64,000 nucleotides of DNA from an uncultured Luteimonas sp. (GCA_934541015.1 CAKTDC010000007.1:1-64000), one strand, 5' to 3'; positions 19,245-30,977 are shown, counted from the stretch's first letter. A program made the numbers and translations. Notes: generated by a model from the sequence alone, not told the origin.

Positions 19245-20135
19245 TCAGTGCGCGCCGCCGCCGGGCGTGGCGTTGGCGATGCCGCCGAAGCGGCCGCTGT
19301 TGAAGTCCTCGATCGCCTGGCGGATGCCGGCCTGGTCGTTCATGACGAACGGCCCGTAGCCGACCACCGGCTCGTCGATCGGCTCCCCGGACAGCAGCAG
19401 GAAGGCGGCCTCGTTGTTGGCCTCGATCCGCAGCCCGCGGCCGTCGCGGCCGAACACCACCAGCTGGCCGTCGCGGACGATCTCGCCGCCGTTGACCTGC
19501 ACCGTGCCGTGCAGCTGCACCAGCGCCAGCGTGCGGCCTTCGGCGACGCTGAAATCCGCCGCCTTGCCCGCGGCCAGGCGCACGTCCCAGACATCGACCG
19601 GAGTGAAGGTGCGCGCCGGGCCGGCGTGGCCGTCGAACGCGCCGGCGATCACCCGCACCCGGCCGGCGCCGTCGGGCAGCGCCACCGCGGGGATGTCGGC
19701 ATCGAGCAGGGTCTGGTACGACGGCGGCGTCATCTTGTCCTTCGCTGGCAGGTTCACCCACAGCTGCACCATCTCCAGCGTGCCGCCGCGCTCGGTGAAG
19801 GCCTGCGAATGGAACTCCTCGTGCAGGATGCCGCCGCCGGCGGTCATCCACTGCACGTCGCCCGGGCCGATCTTCCCGCCGGCGCCGGTCGAATCGCGAT
19901 GCTCCACCTCGCCCGCGTAGACGATGGTCACCGTCTCGAAGCCGCGGTGCGGATGCTGGCCCACGCCGCGCGGCCGGCTGGCCGGCTCGAAGCGCGCCGG
20001 ACCGGCGTGGTCGAGCAGCAGGAAGGGGCTCAGCTGGCGGCCGTGGTCGCCATAGGAGAACAGCGAGCGCACCGGAAACCCGTCGCCGACCCAGTGGCGG
20101 CCGGGCGCGCTGTGGACAGCCAGGATCTTCTTCAT
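19245..20135 (-). CDS. Pirin family protein with intact metal site
   Basis: A 296-residue bicupin of the pirin/YhhW family (iron-binding; some members are quercetinases). The metal ligands of the N-terminal cupin are visible: HPHRGFETV (two His) and [11 protein letters not shown] (His and Glu). The start at 20135 (MKKILAVHS) was chosen because GGAG lies 7 nt before it; the ATG five codons upstream lacks a ribosome site. It contrasts with the second pirin at 55267, which has lost all four ligands. It sits upstream of osmC on the same strand with a 64-bp gap. Confidence 0.9.
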   Translation of the reverse strand: MKKILAVHSAPGRHWVGDGFPVRSLFSYGDHGRQLSPFLLLDHAGPARFEPASRPRGVGQHPHRGFETVTIVYAGEVEHRDSTGAGGKIGPGDVQWMTAGGGILHEEFHSQAFTERGGTLEMVQLWVNLPAKDKMTPPSYQTLLDADIPAVALPDGAGRVRVIAGAFDGHAGPARTFTPVDVWDVRLAAGKAADFSVAEGRTLALVQLHGTVQVNGGEIVRDGQLVVFGRDGRGLRIEANNEAAFLLLSGEPIDEPVVGYGPFVMNDQAGIRQAIEDFNSGRFGGIANATPGGGAH

Positions 20136-20342
20136 CGCGATGCTCCGCATGGCCGGCCGGAATGGCCGCCTTGATACCGGACCAAGGGTATGTCCGTATC
20201 AATGGTGGCGGTAGATAGCGATTTCCACCCTGATTGTCTCGACAGCAGAACAATGAGCCGGACCCCGCCGACCGCCCCGTGCCCCTTGCATCGCCCGGGC
20301 CGGCCGGAAAAAAATCCGCGACCTTTCCCGCGCCCGCCCCCG

Positions 20343-20759
20343 ATGCCACATCCCTGCCTGAGCTGCGGCGCCTGCTGTGCCTCCTACCGGGTGGCATTCC
20401 ACTGGATGGAATCGGACGGGCTGGCCGGGGGCGGGGTGCCCCAAGCGCTGACCCGGCGGCTCGATCCCCACCGGCTGTGCATGCTCGGCACGCATTCGGC
20501 GCCCGTGCGCTGCGTGGCGCTCGACGCCGAGATCGGCGTGCGTTCGCGCTGCACCATCCACCCCGTCCGGCCCTCGGTCTGCCGCGAGGTCGACGCCTCC
20601 TGGGAACACGGCGTCGCCAGCCCGCAGTGCGACCGCGCGCGCTCGGCCCACGGCCTGCCCGCGATCACCGCCGCCGACTGGCGCTGGCGCGACGCCGCCG
20701 ACAACGACGACCACCCCGACGACAGCGGACACAGCCCCTCGCCGCCGGTGGCGGCGTAG
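20343..20759 (+). CDS. YkgJ-family cysteine-cluster protein
   Basis: A 138-residue protein of the YkgJ (CxxCxxCC) family, predicted to bind zinc or an iron-sulfur cluster. The N-terminus reads MPHPCLSCGACCASYRV, then further cysteines occur in LCMLG, VRCVAL, SRCTIHPVRPSVCREVD and SPQCDRA. The ATG at 20343 is placed directly before the first cysteine motif, as in relatives; the open frame starts earlier but with non-homologous Pro/Arg-rich sequence. The acidic His/Asp-rich C-terminal tail (DDHPDDSGHS) is variable in the family. Function unknown. Confidence 0.88.
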   Translation: MPHPCLSCGACCASYRVAFHWMESDGLAGGGVPQALTRRLDPHRLCMLGTHSAPVRCVALDAEIGVRSRCTIHPVRPSVCREVDASWEHGVASPQCDRARSAHGLPAITAADWRWRDAADNDDHPDDSGHSPSPPVAA

Positions 20760-20778
20760 GGGCGGAGGACGCGATGGG

Positions 20779-21405
20779 CTACCAGCTGCCCGGGATACTC
20801 GCCCAAGGCAACAATTGCATGGGTCGCACGAGCACGATCCGCGAACTGACCTGGCCGCCGAACCCGTCGCTGCGCTGGATCAGGAGCGCCCAAGCGTCGT
20901 TCATTGTGAAATAGCCCCAGGTTTCGTACTTGCTGGGCACACCGCCTCCCTTCTGCACCTCTGCAATCACGTCGAGGTCGGTAATCACATGGGACGGCTT
21001 TCGACCCATCACATTCGGGTTGGTTTTGGAACGGATGTAGCTGGTCCAGTCGTTCTTGACGTCGATCGTATTGGGGTGGGACGCGTCCGTATCGGTACCG
21101 ATATGGGCGATATAGTCACCGCCGCTTCCGTTCCTGTATCTGCACAGGATGCACCCGCTCATCGGACCGGTGAGCACGGGTGCGTCGAGCTTGGTGCGAG
21201 TGATCGCGCCGGCCCAGTATTTCAGGTACTTGAAGCTCCAGTTCCGGCCGGGAGCCGTAGGCTGGTCCCGGATGTGCGTGGTGATCCGCCGCGTTGCATG
21301 GTGCATGATCCCGCGGTCCAGACCTGAGCGGGCGCCGGCATGCAGGGCACCTCCGGCGGTCAGCGTCATGTTGAAGTACTTGCCCTTCATATCAGGCGGA
21401 TTCAT
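20779..21405 (-). CDS. Orphan protein with CheD/BLF1-like Thr-Cys-His pattern (possible deamidase)
   Basis: A 208-residue protein not recognised as a named family. It is clearly AT-richer than its neighbours, which suggests transfer. The ATG at 21405 has GGAG 7 nt upstream. The core segment LTGPMSGCILCRY...GGDYIAHIGTD gives Thr79, Cys85 and His101. In CheD (T21-C27-H44) and Burkholderia lethal factor 1 (T88-C94-H106) the catalytic Thr is likewise six residues before the Cys, with His 12-17 further on, and BLF1/CNF1 share an (L)SGC motif; the MSGC here fits. This makes a glutamine-deamidase-type fold plausible, by motif only. No signal peptide, and no adjacent small partner gene; oleB is 152 bp upstream on the same strand. 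Confidence 0.6.
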   Translation of the reverse strand: MNPPDMKGKYFNMTLTAGGALHAGARSGLDRGIMHHATRRITTHIRDQPTAPGRNWSFKYLKYWAGAITRTKLDAPVLTGPMSGCILCRYRNGSGGDYIAHIGTDTDASHPNTIDVKNDWTSYIRSKTNPNVMGRKPSHVITDLDVIAEVQKGGGVPSKYETWGYFTMNDAWALLIQRSDGFGGQVSSRIVLVRPMQLLPWASIPGSW

Positions 21406-21557
21406 GGCTCGTCTCCGGGGTCGTATGCGCTCTGGGTGCAGCCTCAATGGCGGCCGTCATGAAGGACGCCGCGCCGGGCATCCGGACTGGATCACGCAGA
21501 ACCCGGCCTGGATCGGCCACATGCCGTGCAAGTCAGGTCGCGCTTACGAGCGCTTCC

Positions 21558-22466
21558 TCAGCCGGCCAGCGGACTCCGGTCGAGGAACCCGCGGATCGCC
21601 GGCACCAGCACTTCGTACCTGTCCTCGAGCACGTAGTGGCCCGCGTCCTCGAACGCGTGCACCTCGGCCTGCGGCAGGTCGGCGCGGAATCGCGCCAGGA
21701 AATCGCGGTCGAACACGAAGTCCTTCAGTCCCCAGCCGATGAAGGCCGGGCGGTCGGCGAACGCCGGCAGCTGCCGGCCCGACGCCTCCACCAGTGCCCA
21801 GGCGCGGTCCTGCTCCGACAGCGGGATGTCCTGCATGAAGCGCACCGTGGAAATGCGGTTCTTCCACGAGTCGTAGGGCGCCATGTAGGCGCGGCGCACC
21901 GCCGCCGGCATCTTGCGCTCCACGCCCAGGCGCGAGGCGCCGCCGGAGAATGCATTGAAGCCGCGGATCACGAGCTCGCCGATGTTGTAGTCGCGCCCCA
22001 GCGCGATCTGCCACGGCATCGGCTTGCCCTGCGGCATCGGGAACGCGGCGGTGTTGAGGATCACCAGCCGCCGCACCTGTGCCGCGTGCGAAAGCGCCCA
22101 GCCGAAGCCGATCATCCCGCCCCAGTCGTGCACCGCCAGCGTCATCGGGCCGTCGATGCCGAGGTGGTCGAGCAGCGCCGCCAGATCGTCGACCCGCGAC
22201 TGCAGGGTGTAGTCGTAGCGCGGCAGCGCGTCGGCATCGTCGTCGGGCTTGTCCGACAGGCCCATGCCGACGTGGTCGGGCACGATCACCCGGTAGCGGT
22301 CGCGCAGGCCCAGCACCAGATGGCGCCAGTAATAGCTCCACGACGGATTGCCGTGCAGGGCCACCACCACCTCGCCGTCGCGCGGCCCCTCGTCCAGATA
22401 GGACAGGTTGATTCCCGGGCGCACCTGCAGGCGCCCCGGTGTGAACGGGTAATCGGGGAAATCCAT
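21558..22466 (-). CDS. oleB: OleB, beta-lactone decarboxylase (alpha/beta hydrolase)
   Basis: A 302-residue alpha/beta hydrolase of the haloalkane-dehalogenase type that converts the OleC beta-lactone to the cis-olefin and CO2. The nucleophile is Asp114 in AVHDWGGMIGFGWAL, the oxyanion-side motif is ALHGNPSWSYYWRHL, and the catalytic His lies in FEDAGHYVLEDRYEVLVP. The ATG at 22466 (MDFPDYPFTPGRL) gives the normal length; the upstream open frame is not homologous. It is 56 bp downstream of a small membrane-protein gene on the same strand and about 4 kb upstream of oleC in transcription order. Confidence 0.94.
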   Translation of the reverse strand: MDFPDYPFTPGRLQVRPGINLSYLDEGPRDGEVVVALHGNPSWSYYWRHLVLGLRDRYRVIVPDHVGMGLSDKPDDDADALPRYDYTLQSRVDDLAALLDHLGIDGPMTLAVHDWGGMIGFGWALSHAAQVRRLVILNTAAFPMPQGKPMPWQIALGRDYNIGELVIRGFNAFSGGASRLGVERKMPAAVRRAYMAPYDSWKNRISTVRFMQDIPLSEQDRAWALVEASGRQLPAFADRPAFIGWGLKDFVFDRDFLARFRADLPQAEVHAFEDAGHYVLEDRYEVLVPAIRGFLDRSPLAG

Positions 22467-22522
22467 CCCCCAATTGTAGGCCGGTTGCCCGCAGCCGACG
22501 GGGGATGGCGCCTGCGCCGCGC

Positions 22523-22768
22523 TCAGCCGCGGATCATCTGCAGCGCCAGCAGCGGCGCCAGGTAGAACAGCAGGATCCCGATCTTGCACAGCGCCATCCC
22601 GCCGTAGTGGATGGCGTCGAAGGCCGCGTCCGACAGCCTGAACCAGCGGCCGTGCAGCCGCCGGATCCAGTCGCGCGCGAACACGAAGGCGAAAAACCAC
22701 AGGAACAGGAAGGCGTAACCGGCGGCCACGCACCACAGCAGGAAGCGGGAGAGCAGGTCGATATCCAT
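22523..22768 (-). CDS. Small two-helix membrane protein, DUF6868-like
   Basis: An 81-residue protein with two hydrophobic helices (about residues 4-30 and 55-78) joined by a loop with the pattern FARDWIRRLHGRWFRLSDAAFDAIHYGG. This layout matches the DUF6868 group of small inner-membrane proteins, recalled from family knowledge. GGACTCCCG... gives only a modest ribosome site before the ATG at 22768. It is the gene immediately upstream of oleB and probably co-transcribed with it; a role with the membrane-associated Ole enzymes is speculation. Confidence 0.75.
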   Translation of the reverse strand: MDIDLLSRFLLWCVAAGYAFLFLWFFAFVFARDWIRRLHGRWFRLSDAAFDAIHYGGMALCKIGILLFYLAPLLALQMIRG

Positions 22769-23230
22769 CGGGAGTCCTCGCAGCGGCCGATTGCACCGGG
22801 CCGGGCAAGTATCCCGCGGAATGTCGAAGCAAGGGACCCGCACAAGGCGAAGCGGATATCGAGGCGATGCAGTAGCCACCTCGAGGCATCGCTGGGGCAG
22901 CCAAAGGGGGGGAAGGGGCGAAAGCAGTCAAAAGCAGTGGCAGCAATCTAAGTGGTCGAAGCGGTCGAAGCAACATCGGGCCGAAGACCACAACGTCGTC
23001 ATCCCGGCGAACGCCGGGATCCATTTTGATCTGGGCCCGAAGAGCCAATGGATCCCGGCGTTCGCTGGGATGACGGGCGGAGGTGTTCCAGCAAGACCTG
23101 GTGCGTTGAAGCGGTGCGTTGAAGCGTTGTCGCACAAGCCGTCCACACGCCACCGCAGGCATGACTTCTGTCCTGCGCCAGTACGCGGCGCCGCGCCTAT
23201 GCTGGCGGCTGGGAAAACCGGAGTTCCAGG
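22769..23230. repeat. 462-bp divergent spacer with a palindromic repeat (22998-23074)
   Basis: Spacer between the DUF6868-oleB unit (minus) and the M16 protease (plus), so it should hold both promoters. It contains a 77-bp inverted repeat of the GTCATCCCGGCG family at 22998-23074 (GTCATCCCGGCGAACGCCGG ... CGCTGGGATGAC) and, before it, an AG-rich stretch with repeated AAGCRGT/GAAGCGGTC units (22922-22965). No gene is apparent. Confidence 0.75.
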
Positions 23231-26131
23231 ATGACGATGCCCCTCCGCGCAGGACTGTCTCTGGCCACCGCCGCACTGCTTGCCGCACTCGCCCTCGCGC
23301 CTGCACACGCGTCCGCCGCCGCGCAGGATGCGCCGCGCTCCGCGGACGCCCCGGCAGCCACGCCCGCGACGGTCGGCCGGCTCGTCCCGGCGCAGACCTT
23401 CACCCTCGACAACGGGCTGCAGGTGATCTTCCACATCGACCGCTCCGATCCGGTGGTGGCGGTGGTGCTGGCCGCCCACGTCGGTTCGGCGCGCGAAACG
23501 CCGGGGCGCACCGGCTTCGCGCACCTGTTCGAGCACCTGTTCTTCCTCGACTCGGAGAACCTCGGACCCGGCGGGCTGGACCGGCTCAGCGCGCGCATCG
23601 GCGGCAGCGGCGCCAACGGCTTCACCAGCAGCGACATCACCGTCTACCTGCAGACCGTGCCCAACGACGCGCTGGAGAAGATGATCTGGGCCGAGGCCGA
23701 CAAGCTCGGCTACTTCATCAACACCGTCACCGACCCGGTGCTGGCCAAGGAAAAGCAGGTCGTCAAGAACGAGAAGCGCCAGTCCGTCGACAACCAGCCC
23801 TACGGCCACACCCACGGGGTCCTGCTCGATGCGCTGTACCCCCGCGACCACCCCTACAGCTGGTCGGTGATCGGTTCGCTGGCCGATCTCGATGCCGCCA
23901 CGCTGGACGACGTGCACGCCTTCTACCGGCGCTGGTACTCGCCCAACAACGCCACCCTGGCGATCGCCGGCGACTTCGACCCGGTGCAGGCCCGGCAGTG
24001 GGTCGAGAAATACTTCGGCGAGATCCCGCGCGGCCCGGACGTCCAGCGCCCGCTGCCGCGCCCGGCGCCGCTGGCGGCGAGCGTGCGCCTGATGCACGAG
24101 GACAACTACGCCCGCCTGCCGGAGCTGACCCTGGCCTGGCCGGCGGTGGACGAGGCGCATGCCGACGCGGTCGCGCTCGGCGCGCTCGCGCAGTACCTGA
24201 CCGACGGCAAGGACGCGCCGCTGAGCAGGGTGGTGGTCGACGAGAAGCAGGTGGCGCCGTCGGTGGGCGCGAGCCTGGCGGATGGCCAGATCGCCGGCTT
24301 CTTCGCGCTGCGCGCGCGCGGCTTCGAGGGCCGCAGCCTGGACGATGTCCGCGCCGCCATCGACGCCGGCTTCGCCCGCTTCGAAAGCGAGGGCGTGGAC
24401 GCCGACGCGCTGCAGCGGATCAAGACCATGCGCGAAGCCGGCATCTACGCCGGCCTGGGCAGCGTCCTGGGCAAGGGCAACCTGCTCGCCGGCAGCAACG
24501 CCACCACCGGCGATCCGGCGCGGGTCGATCGCGACCTGGCGCAGCTGCGCGCGCTCACCGCCGACGACCTGCTCCGCGTCTATCGCCGCTACATCGTCGG
24601 CCGCCCGCACGTGGCCACCAGCTTCGTGCCCAGGGGCCAGGCGCAGCTGGCGCTGTCGGGCTCGACCGTGGCCAGCGTGGTCGAGGAGCCGATCGTCGAA
24701 GGCGCCGAGGCGCCGGTCGACGCCGATGCCGGGGCCGCCAGCTACGCGCGCACGCCCTCGCGCTTCGATCGCGGCGTCGAGCCGCCCGCCGGCCCCGCGC
24801 CGGTGATCGTGCCGCCGACGATCTGGAACGCCGAGCTCGGCAACGGCCTGCGCGTGTCGGGCATCGAGAACGACGAGCTGCCGCTGGTCAACTTCACCCT
24901 CTCCATCGACGGCGGCCGCCTGCTCGACGACCCCGCCAGGCCCGGCGCCGCCGCGCTGACCGCACACATGCTCGACCGCGGCACCGCCCGGCGCACCCCG
25001 GCCGAACTGGAGAACGCCTTCAAGGCCCTGGGCGCGAGCGTCAACGTCGCCGCCGCCAACGAGCATTTCCTGATTTCCGGCAGCACGCTCTCGCGCAACC
25101 TTGGGGCCACCCTGGACCTGGTCACCGAGATGCTGGTCGAACCGCGCTGGGACCCCACCGAGCTCACCCTGGCCAGGGCCGCCACCGTCTCGGCCATCCA
25201 GGGCGCGCGCGCCCAGCCCACCGCGGTGGCCGCGCGCGTGTTCGCGCTCAAGCACTACGGGCCCGACCACATCCTCTCGCGCAATGCGCTGGGCACCGAG
25301 CGCTCGGTGGCCGAGCTGGGAATCGACGACCTGGCCGCCTACCTGGCCCGGCTGTCGCCCGATCGCGCGCGCCTGCGCATCGTCGGCGACGTCGACCAGG
25401 CGGGCGCCCGCCAGGCGCTGGCCGGGATGGCCCGGCGCTGGGCCGCGCGCGAGGTGCGGATCCCGCAATGGCCGGCGCCGGCGCGCGCCGCAGGCGCCAG
25501 CCTGTATTTCTACGACATGCCCGGCGCGGCACAGTCGGTGCTGTTGTTCGGCCAGGCGGCGATGCCGCGCCCGCATCCGGACTACTACCCGGCCACCGTG
25601 GCCAACTACCGCCTTGGCGGCGGCGGCTTCGCCTCGCGCCTGACCCAGGATCTGCGCGAAGGCAAGGGCTACACCTACGGCATCGGTTCGGGCTTCGGCG
25701 GCGGCCGCCGGGACGGCAGCTTCACGATGCAGTCCTCGGTGCGCTCCAACGTCACCCTCGAAGCGGCCACGCTTGCCCGCGACATCATCCGCGACTATGC
25801 CGCCACGATCACCGCCGAAGACCTGGACGTGACCCGCAGCGCCATGGGCAAGAGCCGCGCCCGCGCGTTCGAGACTCCCGGCGCCAAGCTCGGCGTGCTC
25901 GCCGCCATCGGCGACTACGGCCTGCCCGCGACCTACCTGGCCGACGAAGCCGCGGTGCTCGAAGGCATGACGGTCGAACGCATGCGCGAACTGGCCCGGC
26001 GCTGGATCGACCCGGCGACCATGCGCTACATCGTGGTCGGCGATGCCGCCACCCAGGCACCGCGCCTGAAGGCGCTCGGCTACGGCGATCCGGTGATCGT
26101 CAACGACGAACTGGCGGAAGCGGACCGCTGA
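23231..26131 (+). CDS. Exported M16 (pitrilysin) family zinc protease
   Basis: A 966-residue two-lobed M16 metallopeptidase. A signal peptide covers about residues 1-31 (TAALLAALALAPAHASAAA), so it should act in the periplasm. The inverted zinc motif HLFEH is at residues 98-102, with the third ligand glutamate in KMIWAEADKLGYF and the typical RxEVV-like VKNEKRQSVDNQPYG following. The C-terminal half (from about 510) is a second M16 repeat without the zinc motif but with the GGGGFASRLTQDLREGKGYTYG substrate-binding signature. Full length for the family. The following gene starts 210 bp later on the same strand. Confidence 0.93.
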   Translation: MTMPLRAGLSLATAALLAALALAPAHASAAAQDAPRSADAPAATPATVGRLVPAQTFTLDNGLQVIFHIDRSDPVVAVVLAAHVGSARETPGRTGFAHLFEHLFFLDSENLGPGGLDRLSARIGGSGANGFTSSDITVYLQTVPNDALEKMIWAEADKLGYFINTVTDPVLAKEKQVVKNEKRQSVDNQPYGHTHGVLLDALYPRDHPYSWSVIGSLADLDAATLDDVHAFYRRWYSPNNATLAIAGDFDPVQARQWVEKYFGEIPRGPDVQRPLPRPAPLAASVRLMHEDNYARLPELTLAWPAVDEAHADAVALGALAQYLTDGKDAPLSRVVVDEKQVAPSVGASLADGQIAGFFALRARGFEGRSLDDVRAAIDAGFARFESEGVDADALQRIKTMREAGIYAGLGSVLGKGNLLAGSNATTGDPARVDRDLAQLRALTADDLLRVYRRYIVGRPHVATSFVPRGQAQLALSGSTVASVVEEPIVEGAEAPVDADAGAASYARTPSRFDRGVEPPAGPAPVIVPPTIWNAELGNGLRVSGIENDELPLVNFTLSIDGGRLLDDPARPGAAALTAHMLDRGTARRTPAELENAFKALGASVNVAAANEHFLISGSTLSRNLGATLDLVTEMLVEPRWDPTELTLARAATVSAIQGARAQPTAVAARVFALKHYGPDHILSRNALGTERSVAELGIDDLAAYLARLSPDRARLRIVGDVDQAGARQALAGMARRWAAREVRIPQWPAPARAAGASLYFYDMPGAAQSVLLFGQAAMPRPHPDYYPATVANYRLGGGGFASRLTQDLREGKGYTYGIGSGFGGGRRDGSFTMQSSVRSNVTLEAATLARDIIRDYAATITAEDLDVTRSAMGKSRARAFETPGAKLGVLAAIGDYGLPATYLADEAAVLEGMTVERMRELARRWIDPATMRYIVVGDAATQAPRLKALGYGDPVIVNDELAEADR

Positions 26132-26341
26132 GGTCCGGCGGCGGGGGAGGGGCGGGGAGGGGGCCGGCCCGAACCGGTGAGCCGATCCGCCGCCGCTTTG
26201 CGCCTCAGGGTCTGTCAGCCCCGATTGCAGCCTCCCGCCAGCGCTGCAGTATGATCGGGCCGTCCACCCCGCCACGGGGGCCTCCCACCGGGAGCACCGC
26301 GACAGGGCCGCTGTTCCGTCGCCCAGACAGGAGAACCGACC

Positions 26342-26794
26342 ATGGCCTCACCTGAAGAACATTCCGCCGCCAACGCCGCCCAGAACGTGGCGGAAGTCGC
26401 CGCGATGTCGGCCGCGGAACTCGCCCGCAACATCGGCGAGGTCTCGCGGAACGTAGCCGAGCGCGCGCAGGAAGCCACGCAGGCCCGGCAGCCTGCGGAA
26501 CTGCACCTCGACACCCGCGGCGGCCTGGGCGGCCTGGGCGCCTCGATCACCCGGCTCACCGAATCCCTGCGCAACGGCGGCGGATTCTCCGAGGAGGCCA
26601 TGCAGGGCTTCCGCGACACCGACGCCGGCCGCAATTTCCAGAGCGTCACAAGCAGCATCGGCGAAACCATGCAGCGGGTGAGCGAGAGCGCGAAGGGCAT
26701 CAGCGAGGCCCTGCAGCAGCAGATGCAGGACCGCGCCGCCGCCCCCGATCCCGCCGCGCCCGAGCAGTCCGGGCCGGAGGCGATGGCCCGCTGA
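26342..26794 (+). CDS. Small Ala/Gln-rich helical protein, phasin-like in character
   Basis: A 150-residue protein not recognised. AGGAGA lies 8 nt before the ATG, so the gene call is good. The sequence is Ala/Glu/Gln-rich and amphipathic: an N-terminal helix (about 5-48, NVAEVAAMSAAELARNIGEV), a Gly-rich linker (RGGLGGLGAS), and a second helix (about 85-130, SVTSSIGETMQRVSESAKGI). This resembles phasins or apolipoprotein-like helical proteins in composition, but no phasin motif can be claimed. Flanked by 200-450-bp gaps, so likely monocistronic. Confidence 0.65.
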   Translation: MASPEEHSAANAAQNVAEVAAMSAAELARNIGEVSRNVAERAQEATQARQPAELHLDTRGGLGGLGASITRLTESLRNGGGFSEEAMQGFRDTDAGRNFQSVTSSIGETMQRVSESAKGISEALQQQMQDRAAAPDPAAPEQSGPEAMAR

Positions 26795-27006
26795 GCGCGG
26801 CGCTCGCCGGGACCCGCGCGGCCGGACAGGCGGCACGGCGTCGCGGCCGGCAACGAGCAGGGTGAAGAGGAGGTCAGACGGCGGCCGCGGCCGCTGATGG
26901 CCTCCTTTGTGTTGCCCGAAGAAGCGAGTCGCGGCCCCCTGTCCACGACGGCGACCCGGATCGCCTGCGGAGCACGGGCGATCCGCCACCGGAGGCACGC
27001 GCGCGG

Positions 27007-27114
27007 CAAATCGTCCCCGGCACGCCCGACCGCATCCGGCCCGCCAAATTGTCCCCGGCACGTCCGGCCCCAAATCGTCCCCGGCACGCCCAGGCTGCAA
27101 ATTGTCCCCGGCAC
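27007..27114. repeat. Imperfect tandem array of CAAATYGTCCCCGGCAC units in a 444-bp spacer
   Basis: Within the gene-free stretch 26795-27238, four copies of CAAATYGTCCCCGGCAC begin at about 27007, 27045, 27071 and 27098 (spacing 38, 26 and 27 bp), separated by variable CGYCCGGCC-type sequence; a degenerate fifth (GGCCCCGGCACGTCCGGCC) follows at 27125. The rest of the spacer carries nothing recognisable. The spacing is too irregular and the intervening sequence too repetitive for a CRISPR array. Confidence 0.75.
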
Positions 27115-27238
27115 CTCTGGCATCCGGCCCCGGCACGTCCGGCCCGCGGCTCCTCCGGCGCGGCGCGCACGCCTCCTGTCGCCCGCCCCGCGCCCGCTGC
27201 GGCTACCATGCACCCCTTCCCCGCCAGCCGTCCTCGCC

Positions 27239-27976
27239 GTGAACCCAAGCCCGCCCCCGCCCTGGCTCGACGAAGCCCAGATCGAACGCCTCTCGGACCT
27301 GCTCGACAACCGCGCCGTGCCGTTCAAGGGCTTCAACATCGAAGCGCTCGACGGCTTCCTCACCGCGCTGGTGCTGTCCCCGTCGCTGGTCATGCCCAGC
27401 GAGTGGCAGCCGATGGTTTGGGGCGGCAAGGCGCCAACCTGGGACAGCGAAGGCGAGGCGATGGAAGTGCAGCGTCTGCTGATGGGCCACTGGAACATGT
27501 GCGCCGCCCGTGTCCAGCACGACGCCGACGACCTGCCCGAGCACCTCGCCCCGCTGATGTGGCTGCCGGAAGAACCCGAGCCCAACGGCGAGGAGGCCCT
27601 GCACGAAGACGAGCTCGACGTCGGCGCCGACTGGGCCTACGGCTTCTTCACCGCGGTGATGATGCGCGAGGAGGAGTGGGACCGCTGGCTCGACGAGAAC
27701 GACTGGATCGAGGAGATCTTCGACGCACTCGACCGTCTCGCCAGCGGCGAGGCCCTCAATCCCGACGATCCCACCGCGCAGGCGACCCAGGTGGGCTACC
27801 TCGAACGCCTGGGCATCGTCATGGACCTCCCCGGCATGATGGCCGACCTCCACGTGCACCGGATCGAGGCCATGACCCCGCGCGAACCGATCCGCCGCGA
27901 GGCCACGCCCGGCCGCAACGACGCCTGCCCCTGCGGCAGCGGCAGGAAGTACAAGAAGTGCTGCGGCGCGAACTGA
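27239..27976 (+). CDS. yecA: UPF0149/YecA-family protein with SEC-C zinc motif
   Basis: A 245-residue acidic protein of the YecA/UPF0149 family. The N-terminal helical domain contains [20 protein letters not shown] and the [21 protein letters not shown] segment; the C-terminus ends in a SEC-C motif, [18 protein letters not shown], which binds zinc and in SecA contacts ribosomes and SecB. The start is a GTG at 27239; the longer frame runs into the tandem repeats. YecA proteins are reported to associate with ribosomes and SecB-like targets, but the role is not settled. Confidence 0.9.
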   Translation: MNPSPPPPWLDEAQIERLSDLLDNRAVPFKGFNIEALDGFLTALVLSPSLVMPSEWQPMVWGGKAPTWDSEGEAMEVQRLLMGHWNMCAARVQHDADDLPEHLAPLMWLPEEPEPNGEEALHEDELDVGADWAYGFFTAVMMREEEWDRWLDENDWIEEIFDALDRLASGEALNPDDPTAQATQVGYLERLGIVMDLPGMMADLHVHRIEAMTPREPIRREATPGRNDACPCGSGRKYKKCCGAN

Positions 27977-28070
27977 GCCGGTCCGCCACCGCCATCTGAA
28001 GCCGCGCCGCGCGGTATTCCGCCGTCGCAGCGCTGTGGCAGCATGGCCGCACGGCCACCGGGACGCCACC

Positions 28071-30461
<2,391 letters not shown>

Positions 30462-30480
30462 TGCCGTCCCTCGCTCCAAG

Positions 30481-30516
30481 CTCCCTCCCCCGCCTGCGCT
30501 GCGCGGGAGGGAGGGG
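30481..30516. repeat. GC-rich palindromic repeat
   Basis: CTCCCTCCCCCGC and its complement GCGGGAGGGAGGG flank a short CTGCGCTGC loop just after the kinase stop. It belongs to the same family as 7407-7528 and could act as a transcript-end hairpin for the kinase gene, although no T-tract follows. Confidence 0.65.
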
Positions 30517-30614
30517 CTGATGCGCTCGCTGCTCGATCCCGTCCCGCAGGAACGACATCGCGATTCCGGCCGGCACACGGCCTGGCAGCCGGAAGCCCGG
30601 CATGAGCGCCGGTG

Positions 30615-30977
30615 TCAGCCGCTGCCGTCCTTCGGGCACGATGGCCCTGATCCGGGCGCAAGCGCATAGATGTGCGCCCGGACCACCGAGCCGTCCGCGA
30701 GCGTCGCGTCGGTCAGCACGCGCGCATAGCCATCGCCTTCGAATGCGTCCAGCCGCGCCCAGTGCGCGGCAAGCTCCGGGGACGAGAACACGAAGCCCGC
30801 GACCTCCCCGCCATCGGCCGACAGCACGATCCCCGGGTAGCCCACCGCCGCGCCCCAGCCTTCCTGGACCAGGGTGCCGCGGACCGTCGCCGCCTCCCAC
30901 GTGCCGGCCACTCCTTCGAGGATGTGCCCGTTGGGCCGGCCCGGGGCCAGGGTGCCGTACACGAAAAATCGATCCAT
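30615..30977 (-). CDS. Gamma-glutamylcyclotransferase-fold (AIG2-like) protein
   Basis: A 120-residue protein of the GGCT-like/AIG2 superfamily. The substrate-binding YGTL loop is at the N-terminus (FFVYGTLAPGRPNG) and the catalytic-type glutamate is in LDAFEGDGYARV. The family includes gamma-glutamylcyclotransferases and gamma-glutamylamine cyclotransferases, but specificity cannot be read from sequence. The ATG at 30977 has GGGAG 8 nt upstream; an adjacent GTG at 30980 is less well spaced. It is isolated between the kinase and the MazEF module. Confidence 0.85.
   Translation of the reverse strand: MDRFFVYGTLAPGRPNGHILEGVAGTWEAATVRGTLVQEGWGAAVGYPGIVLSADGGEVAGFVFSSPELAAHWARLDAFEGDGYARVLTDATLADGSVVRAHIYALAPGSGPSCPKDGSG

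Noticed and set aside
22928..26275. A 1115-codon minus-strand frame opposite the M16 protease
   Set aside because: The plus strand has a signal peptide and the HLFEH zinc motif; the minus product has no recognisable domain.
27007..27143. CRISPR-like array
   Set aside because: Unit spacing is irregular (38, 26, 27 bp), the spacers are short and similar to each other, and no cas gene is present.
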